Assembly (NCBI RefSeq): GCF_012927345.1
Contig: NZ_JABBGJ010000012.1
Location: forward strand, 1-64,000
From: Paraburkholderia polaris
Lineage (GTDB): Bacteria > Pseudomonadota > Gammaproteobacteria > Burkholderiales > Burkholderiaceae
Length of the DNA: 64,000 bases
Direction: 5' to 3'
The notes below the pieces were generated by a model. It saw nothing but the letters and a program-made list of their open reading frames with translations, had not been told where the DNA came from and searched no databases. Every line of letters begins with the position of its first letter. Position 1 is the first letter of the stretch. Below, in pieces: positions 8,200-16,541 of this stretch. A program made the position numbers and the translations under genes.

Positions 8200-8552
8200 G
8201 ATGTCCTCCCATCGAGACAGCGCCGGCGCAACAGTACGCCAGCACATCGGCAACGATAGTCGACATACCGTTTCGTCGGGTTACTGAAGCCGTCTTGTAA
8301 CTTACCGAACCTTGCATGTCTCGTGGCCGAACCCGCAAAACGTTCCGGCAAGGAGACGGTCGACGCCAGGGTGTGCCCGCTGGCGCAATGTTGCCGGATG
8401 GCGCATGATTGCAGCAATGTGCCGTCCGACCCCAGATGCAGCAATCCTTTGCGGGAGCTGCGGCGCACGCGACGCCACGGGTGCATAGGTCGAAGAAACC
8501 CATCGCGGCGATGCACCGCCGGCGAGTATTCAATCGTTAAGGAGGATTTCGC
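8200..8552. other. Divergent promoter region, no gene seen
   Basis: 353 bases between the secreted protein (minus) and the phasin gene (plus). Frames here have no recognisable product. Only the phasin ribosome site AAGGAGG near 8539-8545 stands out. Confidence 0.6.
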
Positions 8553-8978
8553 ATGAGCCAACCTGACGCCGCCAATCCGTTTGGCGATTTCACCAAAATG
8601 CTGGAGCAGTTCAAGCTTCCAGGCTTCGACGTACCCGCCATCATGGAAGCGCGACGCAAGGACGTGGAAGCACTGGTTCAGGCGAATCAGACCGCATTCC
8701 AGGGCATGCAGTCGCTCGCGCAGAAACAGACCGAGATGTTGCGTGCCACGCTGGGCGAATTGCAGTCGCTCACGGGGCAGTTGTCGGCCGGCGGCGCTGC
8801 GCCTCCGGCGAAAGCCGCCGAGCTGATCCAGCAAAGCCTGCATAAATCGCTCGCCGATATGCAGCAGTTGGCGCAAGCCGCGTATCAGACGCAGGCCGAG
8901 TCCTATGCGGTGATCGCAAAACGCGTAGAAGAAAATGTGCAGGAGCTCAAATCGCTCTTGCAGCAGCAGAAAAAGTAA
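8553..8978 (+). CDS. Phasin family protein
   Basis: A 141-residue, almost wholly helical, Gln- and Ala-rich protein with an amphipathic coiled-coil pattern, of the phasin (PhaP) type that coats polyhydroxyalkanoate granules. Typical features are the N-terminal NPFGDFTKMLEQFKLPGFD and the following DVEALVQANQTAFQGMQSLAQKQTEM, closely matching the Burkholderia/Cupriavidus phasin domain, with a Lys/Gln-rich tail. Start ATG 8553 sits after a strong AAGGAGG. No PHA biosynthesis genes are nearby. A strong terminator at 9071-9110 makes it a single-gene unit. Confidence 0.9.
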   Translation: MSQPDAANPFGDFTKMLEQFKLPGFDVPAIMEARRKDVEALVQANQTAFQGMQSLAQKQTEMLRATLGELQSLTGQLSAGGAAPPAKAAELIQQSLHKSLADMQQLAQAAYQTQAESYAVIAKRVEENVQELKSLLQQQKK

Positions 8979-9070
8979 CGGACGCGGCCGCGTCGAATCG
9001 CTTGATCCGGATTCGGCGCGGCTCGCAGAAGTCGCGATGAACTAGCAGGACGTCGCAATGAAGCACCCGG

Positions 9071-9110
9071 TGCCGCGGATGACAATCAAGTTATCCGCGG
9101 CATTTTTTTT
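9071..9110 (+). terminator. Rho-independent terminator of the phasin gene
   Basis: Stem TGCCGCGGAT (9071-9080) pairs with ATCCGCGGCA (9093-9102) around a 12-base loop, followed by eight T. Confidence 0.93.
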
Positions 9111-9596
9111 GTCGCCTCGAATCGTGCTCATAGCGCAATTTTCTCTTCACACAAAAGCAGTCTGTACGTGCCGCATTTATCAGATGAAATAGGCCGGTAG
9201 ACGTGATTTATTCAGCGCGTGCTTACATCGCTCGCCGCATGCGACACGCATTGATATTTTTCTGCTGCAGCCCCGTTAACTTCTGCGTGTGTTCGCTTTA
9301 AACAGGCAGCATCGGAAAAATATGCGCCGAAGCACCGCCCCTTGGTGATCCCGTCCTCAAATATCAAACAGGTTCGAACGGCGCCACGCTCGTATAAGGT
9401 TTAAATCGTCCCGCAAACGATTGCCGCGCCCCGTCGCGATGGCTAAAGTTTCGCGCCGCCACTCCGTAGACGCATTCACGCAACCCAACCGGTGTGAATG
9501 CAGTACCGGCACCACCGGTCAGGAGTGCGCCCCTGGATTCCCGCTCGTGATCGGCTTACCCGCCGGTCACGAGCGTTTCACCTCGAAGGAAATCTC
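9111..9596. other. Long upstream region of the DUF2844 gene, no gene seen
   Basis: 486 bases with no convincing coding frame, RNA fold or repeat. It is somewhat AT-richer in 9115-9320 than its neighbours, as expected for a promoter region. Confidence 0.6.
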
Positions 9597-10055
9597 TTGA
9601 AACCGATGCTCTCTATAAGCATTGCTCGCGCAATGCTCGGGGCAAGCTGCGCGCTGTCGTTTGCCGCGCACGCTACGCTCGGCCAGAACGTCAGCACTGT
9701 CGACGGCGATCAGATGCGCCTTCACGCAGTTGCTCATACGGCCACTACGCAAAGCGCGTATTCGGTACACCTGATTACGATGCCGTCCGGCACGCTGGTG
9801 CGGGAGTACGTCGCGCCCAACGGCATCGTCTTCGGTGTCGCGTGGCAAGGTCCGACGTTGCCGGATCTGAAATCCATGCTGGGCAACTCGTTCGACCAAT
9901 ACGTCGCCGCTACCGCAACGCGCCGTGGCACGCCGCTGGCAGTGTCCAACAGCGATCTGGTCGTCTACTCCGGCGGGCATCTGCGCGCGTTTGCCGGCTA
10001 TGCCTATCTGCCGCAAGCGGTGCCCGCGGGCGTCGATGTCGGCGTCATTCAATAA
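9597..10055 (+). CDS. DUF2844 domain protein, exported
   Basis: A 152-residue exported protein matching DUF2844, a family seen in Burkholderiales next to DUF3443. A signal peptide (MKPMLSISIARAMLGASCAL, cleavage around AAHATLG) precedes a compact domain with the family pattern MPSGTLVREYVAPNGIVFGVAW and a C-terminal GYAYLPQAVPAGVDVGVI. TTG 9597 is preferred over ATG 9606 because AAGGAAA at 9587-9592 is correctly spaced only for the TTG and it adds the expected Lys. It lies 11 bases before the DUF3443 lipoprotein gene, so the two are an operon. The function is not established; it may be an inhibitor, chaperone or partner of the neighbouring protein. Confidence 0.8.
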   Translation: MKPMLSISIARAMLGASCALSFAAHATLGQNVSTVDGDQMRLHAVAHTATTQSAYSVHLITMPSGTLVREYVAPNGIVFGVAWQGPTLPDLKSMLGNSFDQYVAATATRRGTPLAVSNSDLVVYSGGHLRAFAGYAYLPQAVPAGVDVGVIQ

Positions 10056-10066
10056 CGGAGCGGATC

Positions 10067-11344
10067 ATGCGTCATACGTCTTCGTTCGTTACCTTGTTGT
10101 GCGCGGCGCTGCTCGCGTTGCTCGTCGGTGCCTGCGGCGGTGGCGGCGGTGGCTCCAGCGGTTCCGGCTCATCAGCGAATTCCAGCAGCACGACGAGCCT
10201 TGCGGCCGGTCCCACTGTCACCAATACTTCGCCTTCGCCGCAAGTCGTGGCCGCCAACGCAGTGCGCGTGACGGTCGACTCCGGCGTGAGCAATGTGCCG
10301 AACATGCCGTTCGTCAGCATCACGATTTGCGCACCCGGCACCAGCCAGTGTCAAACCATCGATCACATCCTGGTGGATACCGGGTCGTGGGGCGTGCGCG
10401 TCTTCGCTTCGCAATTGCCCGCCTCGATGACGCTGCCGCAACAGAAGGACGGCTCGGGCAATCTGGTGGCCGAATGCATGCAATTCTTCGATGGCTACAC
10501 ATGGGGCTCGGTGAAGCTCGCCGACCTGCAGATCGCCGGTGAGAAAGCGGCCTCGCTGCCGATCCAGGTGATCGACCCGAACTACGCATCGGTGCCGTCC
10601 GATTGCGCGAGCGTCGGCGCGTCGCGTAACACGCCGGGTACGTTGCAGGCCAATGGCATTCTGGGCATCGGCGTGTTCAAGCACGACTGCGGCGCGAATT
10701 GTGTGCAACAGGCGGTGGCCGGCACGTATTACGGTTGCAACGGCACGGCATGCACGTCGATTCCGCTTGCCGAGGCGCTGCAGGTCGCCAATCCGGTTCC
10801 GTACTTCACCACCGACAACAACGGTTCCATGCTGAGCCTGCCGATGGTGTCGGGCGGCGCGCAGTCGGTCACCGGGCAACTGGTGTTCGGCATCGGTACG
10901 CAGACCAACAATTCGCTGGGCAGCGCGCAGGTGATCGGCGTGAGTCCGTCGAATGGCACCTTTACGACAGTGCAGAACGGCACGACGTATTCGAGCAGTA
11001 TTCTGGATAGCGGCTCGACTGGCCTGTTCTTCCAGACCAATGCTTTGCCGGCATGCGCGAGCCCCAATAGCGCGTACTACTGCCCGGTGTCGACCCAGTC
11101 GTTGAGTGCAATGATCCAGGGGGTGAACGGCACGACGAGCGCGGTGAACTTCAGCGTCGGCAATGCCACGACGATCTCGCAGACGTACAGCGGCGATTCG
11201 GCGTTGCCGCTGCTGGCGGGACCGGCTTTTGTGACGTCGTCGATTTTCGACTGGGGTCTGCCGTTCTTCTACGGCCGTAACGTGTACGCCGCTGTCGAGC
11301 AGCAGGCGACGCCCGGCGGTACGGGGCCTTACGTCGCGTATTGA
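10067..11344 (+). CDS. DUF3443 lipoprotein, pepsin-like aspartic peptidase candidate
   Basis: A 425-residue lipoprotein. The signal peptide ends in lipobox VGAC followed by a Gly/Ser linker (residues about 25-45). The body matches DUF3443. Two aspartate motifs sit 210 residues apart: Asp104 in VDTGSWG and Asp314 in LDSGSTG. Tyr144 lies 40 residues after the first Asp and NGILGIG (196-202) about 93 after it. These spacings mirror pepsin (Asp32, Tyr75, DGILGLA, Asp215), so a two-lobed pepsin-type fold is inferred; activity is not shown. Cys pairs occur between the lobes. Start ATG 10067 has ACGGAG upstream. It is in an operon with DUF2844, suggesting a surface or periplasmic peptidase and partner. 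Confidence 0.8.
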   Translation: MRHTSSFVTLLCAALLALLVGACGGGGGGSSGSGSSANSSSTTSLAAGPTVTNTSPSPQVVAANAVRVTVDSGVSNVPNMPFVSITICAPGTSQCQTIDHILVDTGSWGVRVFASQLPASMTLPQQKDGSGNLVAECMQFFDGYTWGSVKLADLQIAGEKAASLPIQVIDPNYASVPSDCASVGASRNTPGTLQANGILGIGVFKHDCGANCVQQAVAGTYYGCNGTACTSIPLAEALQVANPVPYFTTDNNGSMLSLPMVSGGAQSVTGQLVFGIGTQTNNSLGSAQVIGVSPSNGTFTTVQNGTTYSSSILDSGSTGLFFQTNALPACASPNSAYYCPVSTQSLSAMIQGVNGTTSAVNFSVGNATTISQTYSGDSALPLLAGPAFVTSSIFDWGLPFFYGRNVYAAVEQQATPGGTGPYVAY

Positions 11345-11386
11345 GCGATAGCCGGGGTTGGCTGCGATGGGAGAAAACCGGCTGCC

Positions 11387-11405
11387 TGAACTGCACCCCA
11401 AAACT
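11387..11405. repeat. IS3-like terminal sequence fragment
   Basis: TGAACTGCACCCCAAAACT resembles one end of the remnant at 41801-41851 (TGAACTGCACCTCAAAG) and of IS3-type terminal repeats. It lies between two convergent genes. Short, so it may be coincidence. Confidence 0.35.
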
Positions 11406-12621
11406 AACGCCGGCGTGCGGCCCGCTTGGCGGGTGTTGCTTTGGCGGCAGCCTGTGCCGTCTGCAACGGCACTTGGGGCGCGGTGGCCTGCGCCGTCTGC
11501 AACGGCGCCTGCACCGTTGCGGCTTCACCCGCCGGCGTCGCCGCTTCGCGCGGTTGCGTTTTATCGCCGACCGCCGCAATCACCCGATGCACGAAACGCA
11601 GCTTGTCCACCACCGGCGAGGCCAGCGTGAATGGATACCCGTCGGGCATGCCGAGACTGCGGTTCAAGCTGTTCAACGCATATGTGAGCGGGAACCAGCG
11701 CTTCATCAGATTCTCGAAGCTCGCGTCTTCCACGGGCGTGCGGTCGGTCAGCGTCGGCTCGCTCGGGTCGTCGGGCAACAAGGCGACGCCATACGAGGTC
11801 GACGTATCCAGCACGTCGACGATCAGCATGTAGTGCGCCCACGTCTCGGCCCAATCTTCCCAGGGATGCATCGTGGCGTACGCGCTGATAAAGGACGTCT
11901 GCCAGTCCGCCGGCGCGCCGTCACGGTAGTAGGTCTTCAGCGCCTCACCGTAGTCCGCGCGCTCGTCGCCGAACAGCTTGCGGTAGGGCTCGAGCCAGCG
12001 CGGGTTGTTCTCCACCAGCTGCCTGAAGTAGTAGTGGCCCGTCTCGTGGCGGAAATGGCCGAGCAGGGTGCGGTAGGGCTCGCCCATCGCGGCGCGCACT
12101 TTTTCGCGGTAGGCGTCGTCGGCTTCGGCGATGTTCAGCGTGATGAGGCCGTTGTCGTGGCCGGTCATGACCGGCGAACCATCGCCGCCGTCCTCGAGGA
12201 ATTCGAATGCCAGCCCATGCTCGGGATCGGCCTGGCGCGACGGAACGTCGAGGCCGAGCGCGGCCAGTGTGTACAGCAGACGCCGCTTCGCCATCTCCAG
12301 CCGGTACCAGTAGAGCCGGTTGTCCGGCGCGCTCAGATTCGGAATCGTGAGGGTGAGCTGGCAGGCGCGGCAGAGCACGTCGGGCGAGTCGGCGGGGATC
12401 ATCCAGTTGCAGACGTTTTCAACCGCGTAGTTGTGGCACTGCCGGAACAGCGCGCCCTCGGCACGCGGATGCAGGCTGCGCCAGCGTCCTTCTTCGGCTT
12501 CTTCGAAGGCGCTGATTTCGGCCAGTTCAGGCACATATCCGAGCAATGCTTCGCACCGTTCGCAGCGAACGTTTTCATAGAACACAAGATGCGAGCAGCG
12601 ATTGCAGTGGAAGGTTTTCAT
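11404..12621 (-). CDS. Zinc-ribbon metallopeptidase-like protein (DUF2248 type)
   Basis: A 405-residue predicted cytosolic protein. The N-terminus is a double zinc ribbon (CNRC near 6-9, CERC near 20-23, with further Cys in CHNY and CRAC). A peptidase-like domain follows with His192-Glu-Thr-Gly-His196 (HETGH, gluzincin-type) and a downstream WEDWAETWAHYM that could supply the third ligand. This matches the putative zinc-binding metallopeptidase family formerly DUF2248; the substrate is unknown. The C-terminal ~45 residues are a low-complexity Ala/Gln/Thr tail with two near-identical PLQTAQA units and a basic end, made by a DNA repeat around 11451-11510. The gene is divergent from the amidoligase operon, next to which this family is often found. 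Confidence 0.8.
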   Translation of the reverse strand: MKTFHCNRCSHLVFYENVRCERCEALLGYVPELAEISAFEEAEEGRWRSLHPRAEGALFRQCHNYAVENVCNWMIPADSPDVLCRACQLTLTIPNLSAPDNRLYWYRLEMAKRRLLYTLAALGLDVPSRQADPEHGLAFEFLEDGGDGSPVMTGHDNGLITLNIAEADDAYREKVRAAMGEPYRTLLGHFRHETGHYYFRQLVENNPRWLEPYRKLFGDERADYGEALKTYYRDGAPADWQTSFISAYATMHPWEDWAETWAHYMLIVDVLDTSTSYGVALLPDDPSEPTLTDRTPVEDASFENLMKRWFPLTYALNSLNRSLGMPDGYPFTLASPVVDKLRFVHRVIAAVGDKTQPREAATPAGEAATVQAPLQTAQATAPQVPLQTAQAAAKATPAKRAARRR

Positions 12622-13011
12622 TGATCGAGCCCGGGTGGTGGATTGCAGTCATGGAGCGGCAGGCGGGGCGTTTTGTCGGCAGTCCGTACGCCGGCCGCCG
12701 GGCATCCCGAGTATTCTCAAGCGCCTGCAAGAGCGAAGACGACGCGCAATCTTCATGCCGCATTTGCCAGACGTCACTGGTTTAACGCACATTACGTGCA
12801 TGATCGTGCATCGGCGCTGCGCCGCTTTGGTGCGCGGCAGCCGAAAAGGCGGTGGAAAGGCGCACTGATCGATCGACCGGACGGTCGGCAGACGCGGCAA
12901 ACTTCGCAGCGGGCAGTAATCCGGGCGGTACAGGCAGTTCGCGCGGTTTTTCGATCAACGGCATGAAGCTTGCTTTTTGGCGGGTTGCCATCCTTTGTCC
13001 AGGAGTCCGGA
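12622..13011. other. Divergent intergenic region, no gene seen
   Basis: 390 bases between the metallopeptidase (minus) and the amidoligase operon (plus). No recognisable product, repeat or RNA; it presumably holds both promoters. AGGAG at 13001-13005 is the ribosome site for the GTG at 13012. Confidence 0.6.
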
Positions 13012-16000
13012 GTGTCCATACGCGTCGCGTTGAATCATGTCACACATTACCGCTACGACAGGCTGGTTGCGCTGTCGCCCCAGGTCGTGCGTCTCAGGCC
13101 TGCGCCGCATTGCCGGACCCCGATTCTGTCTTATTCGATGCGGGTCGAACCGGCCGAACACTTCATCAACTGGCAGCAGGACGCGTTCGCCAACTATCAG
13201 GCGCGTCTGGTGTTTCCCGAGAAGACCCGCGAATTCAAGGTGACCGTGGATCTGGTCGCCGAGATGGCCGTCTATAACCCATTCGACTTCTTTCTGGAAC
13301 CATCGGCGGAACAGTTTCCGTTCGAGTATGCGCCTAGCCTCGCACTGGAACTCGCGCCGTACCGCGTCAAGCGGCCCATGACGCCGCGCTTCGCGGAGTT
13401 CGTCGCGAGTATCGACCTCACGCCGACCGTGACCGCCGACTTCCTCGTCGCACTGAATCAGCGGCTGCAACGCGAGATCCGCTATCTGATCCGCATGGAG
13501 CCCGGCGTGCAGACGCCGGAGGAAACGCTCGTGAGCGCCGCGGGCTCGTGCCGCGATTCGGGTTGGCTGCTGGTTGAGACGCTCCGGCAGCTGGGGCTGG
13601 CGGCGCGCTTTGTCTCCGGCTACCTGCTGCAACTCGCGCCCGACGTCAAATCCATCGACGGCCCGAGCGGCACCGAAGTCGACTTCACCGATCTGCACGC
13701 ATGGTGCGAGGTGTACCTGCCGGGGGCGGGCTGGATCGGCCTCGATCCGACCTCCGGCCTGCTCGCCGGGGAGGGGCATATCCCGGTCGCCTGCACGCCC
13801 GAACCCGGCAGCGCGGCGCCGATCTCAGGCGCGGTCGATGAATCCGAAGTCGAGTTCGAGCACACCATGTCGATTGAACGGGTACTGGAGACGCCACGCG
13901 TCACCAAGCCGTTCAGCGAAGCGGTGTGGAACGACGTGCTAAAAATGGGCGAGCAGGTCGACCAGCGCCTGACCGAGATGGACGTGCGCCTGACGATGGG
14001 CGGCGAGCCGACCTTCGTGTCGGTGCGCGATCGCGACGCCGCCGAATGGAACACCGACGCGCTCGGCCCCACCAAACGCGGCTACGCGGTCGCGCTGATG
14101 GACAAGCTGCGTTCGCGCTACGGCGCGAATGGCTTTCTGCATATCGGCCAGGGCAAGTGGTACCCGGGCGAACAGTTGCCGCGCTGGGCGATGTCGCTCT
14201 ACTGGCGCGCCGATGGCGAGCCGTGCTGGCAAGATCCGGAACTCTTCGCCGATGAACGCGAGCCGGGCACCTACACAGCCGGCGACGCGCAACGTTTCCT
14301 TTCTCATCTGACGAGCAAGCTGGGGCTGGACAAGGACTGCATCCAGCCCGGTTTCGAAGACGTCTGGTACTACCTGTGGCGCGAGCGCCGCCTGCCGGTC
14401 AACGTCGATCCGCTCGACGCGCGTCTGGACGACGAACTGGAGCGCGTGCGGTTGCGGCGCGTGTTCGATGCAGGGTTGGGCGGCGCGACTGGTTTTGTCT
14501 TGCCGCTCGCGCGCGAACGCGACGTGCCGAACGAGGCGCCGAAGTGGGTCAGCGGCCGCTGGTTCTTCCGCGACGAGCGCATGTTCCTGATTCCCGGCGA
14601 CTCGCCGATGGGTTATCGCTTGCCACTCGATTCGCTGCCGTGGGTGTCGAAGACCGACTATCCGTATCAGCACGCACACGATCCGTTCGCGCCGCCCGTG
14701 CCGTTGCGCCCGGCCGCGCAATTGCGCATGCAATACGACGGCGACGGTGAGTCCCGCCGCGCCTTGAGCGCCGCCGATGCGCGGCATGCGGCGGCGTTGT
14801 CGTCCTCGGCGGCGGATTTGCTGAGCGGCATGGCGGGCAGCGGCGTACTGGCCTTTGCGCCTCAGCCGGGGGATGACCAGGCGCCGGCGCGCGGGCAGTC
14901 GTCGAAGGAAACACTGCGCACGGCGATTTGCGTCGAAGCGCGCGACCCGAAACGTGCCGCCGGTCCGAAGGCAGAAACCGAAGCGTTCGGCAGCGGCCGC
15001 TCGCTGCTGCATGTGTTCATGCCGCCGCTCACCGAACTCGACGACTATCTCGACCTGCTCGCGGCGGTTGAAGCGACGGCGGCCGAATTGCAGATGAAGG
15101 TGGTGCTCGAAGGCTATCCGCCGCCGCGCGATGCGCGCCTGAAGGTCCTGCAGGTGACGCCGGACCCGGGTGTGATCGAGGTGAACATTCATCCGGCTTC
15201 GAGCTGGGAGCAACTGGTCGACAACACCGAGTACCTGTATCAGTCCGCAGCCGAGAGCTATCTGAGCAGCGAGAAGTTCATGACCGACGGCCGGCATACG
15301 GGGACCGGCGGCGGCAATCACTTCGTGCTCGGCGGCGCGACGCCTGCTGATAGTCCGTTCCTGCGCCGCCCCGATCTGCTCGCGAGTCTGATCGCCTATT
15401 GGCACAACCATCCGTCGCTGTCGTATCTGTTTTCCGGACTTTTTATCGGGCCGACGAGTCAGGCGCCGCGCGTCGACGAGGCACGCAATGACCAGGTGTA
15501 TGAGTTGGAGGTGGCGTTCCGCGAGTTGCAGCGGCAGATCGATCTGCTCGGCGGCCGCGACAGCGCGAATCTGCCGGCATGGATGATCGACCGCTCGTTG
15601 CGCAATATCCTGATCGATGTGACGGGCAACACGCACCGTGCCGAGTTTTGCATCGACAAACTCTATTCGCCCGATGGTCCGACCGGCCGCCTCGGTCTGC
15701 TCGAGTTGCGCGGCTTCGAAATGCCGCCGCATGCGCGCATGAGTCTCGTGCAGCAGTTGCTGCTGCGCGCGCTGGTGGCGCGCTTCTGGCACACGCCGTA
15801 TACGCAGCGGCTCACGCGCTGGGGCACGGAACTGCATGACCGCTTCCTGCTCGGCACGTTCGCGAAGATGGATTTCGACGACGTGCTGGGCGAACTCAAT
15901 CAGGCAGGCTTCGCCTTCGAGAGCAGCTGGTTCGCGCCGCACTTCGAATTCCGCTTCCCGCTGGTCGGCGCGACCACCGTGAACGGCGTCTCGCTGACCA

Positions 16001-16494
16001 TCCGCAACGCGCTCGAACCCTGGCACGTGATGGGCGAGGAGGGCTCACCGGGTGGCACGGTGCGCTACGTGGATTCGTCGGTCGAAAGGCTCGAAGTGCG
16101 CGCGCTCGGTTTGAACGACAACCGTCATGTGGTGACGGTGAACGGCGTGCCGGTGCCATTGCAACCGACGGGCCGTGTCAGCGAATATGTGGCCGGCGTG
16201 CGCTTTCGCGCCTGGTCGCAACCGTCGGCGCTGCATCCGACCATCGGCGTGGATGCGCCGCTCACCTTCGACCTGGTCGATACATGGACGGGCCGCTCGG
16301 TCGGCGGATGCCAGTATCATGTCGCTCATCCGGGGGGGCGCAACTATCAGACCTTCCCGGTCAACGCCTACGAGGCGGAAAGCCGGCGGCGCGCGCGCTT
16401 CCTGGCAATCGGTCATACGCCGGGGCCGCTCACGGTCGAGAGGCCGCAGCGCAGCCTCGAGTTTCCGTTCACGTTGGACCTGCGCTACTGGTAA
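13012..16494 (+). CDS. Transglutaminase-like peptidase fused to DUF2126 amidoligase
   Basis: This 1160-residue fusion has three parts. Residues about 4-85 are the bacterial transglutaminase N-terminal domain (LNHVTHYRYDR start). Residues about 150-265 are a transglutaminase-fold thiol hydrolase with catalytic Cys180 (GSCRDS), His229 (DLHAWCEVY) and Asp245 (GLDPTSG). From about 310 to the end is DUF2126, a putative amidoligase (VRLTMGGEPTFVSV opening; GGNHFVLGG and HRAEFCIDKL inside). The families suggest it makes and cuts isopeptide or peptide amide bonds. GTG 13012 is chosen for its well-spaced AGGAG and the conserved start. It is first in an operon with an ATP-grasp/alpha-E protein and a second transglutaminase. 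The substrate is unknown. Confidence 0.9.
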   Translation: MSIRVALNHVTHYRYDRLVALSPQVVRLRPAPHCRTPILSYSMRVEPAEHFINWQQDAFANYQARLVFPEKTREFKVTVDLVAEMAVYNPFDFFLEPSAEQFPFEYAPSLALELAPYRVKRPMTPRFAEFVASIDLTPTVTADFLVALNQRLQREIRYLIRMEPGVQTPEETLVSAAGSCRDSGWLLVETLRQLGLAARFVSGYLLQLAPDVKSIDGPSGTEVDFTDLHAWCEVYLPGAGWIGLDPTSGLLAGEGHIPVACTPEPGSAAPISGAVDESEVEFEHTMSIERVLETPRVTKPFSEAVWNDVLKMGEQVDQRLTEMDVRLTMGGEPTFVSVRDRDAAEWNTDALGPTKRGYAVALMDKLRSRYGANGFLHIGQGKWYPGEQLPRWAMSLYWRADGEPCWQDPELFADEREPGTYTAGDAQRFLSHLTSKLGLDKDCIQPGFEDVWYYLWRERRLPVNVDPLDARLDDELERVRLRRVFDAGLGGATGFVLPLARERDVPNEAPKWVSGRWFFRDERMFLIPGDSPMGYRLPLDSLPWVSKTDYPYQHAHDPFAPPVPLRPAAQLRMQYDGDGESRRALSAADARHAAALSSSAADLLSGMAGSGVLAFAPQPGDDQAPARGQSSKETLRTAICVEARDPKRAAGPKAETEAFGSGRSLLHVFMPPLTELDDYLDLLAAVEATAAELQMKVVLEGYPPPRDARLKVLQVTPDPGVIEVNIHPASSWEQLVDNTEYLYQSAAESYLSSEKFMTDGRHTGTGGGNHFVLGGATPADSPFLRRPDLLASLIAYWHNHPSLSYLFSGLFIGPTSQAPRVDEARNDQVYELEVAFRELQRQIDLLGGRDSANLPAWMIDRSLRNILIDVTGNTHRAEFCIDKLYSPDGPTGRLGLLELRGFEMPPHARMSLVQQLLLRALVARFWHTPYTQRLTRWGTELHDRFLLGTFAKMDFDDVLGELNQAGFAFESSWFAPHFEFRFPLVGATTVNGVSLTIRNALEPWHVMGEEGSPGGTVRYVDSSVERLEVRALGLNDNRHVVTVNGVPVPLQPTGRVSEYVAGVRFRAWSQPSALHPTIGVDAPLTFDLVDTWTGRSVGGCQYHVAHPGGRNYQTFPVNAYEAESRRRARFLAIGHTPGPLTVERPQRSLEFPFTLDLRYW

Positions 16495-16541
16495 CCTGGT
16501 AGACTGAAAACCGGCAGCACACCTTTAAGAACGACACGACC

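Noticed and set aside
13939..16026. A 695-codon minus-strand frame opposite the DUF2126 gene
   Set aside because: Composition (Arg, His, Gln, Ala) is that of antisense to a high-GC gene; no recognisable domain, while the plus strand encodes a conserved protein.
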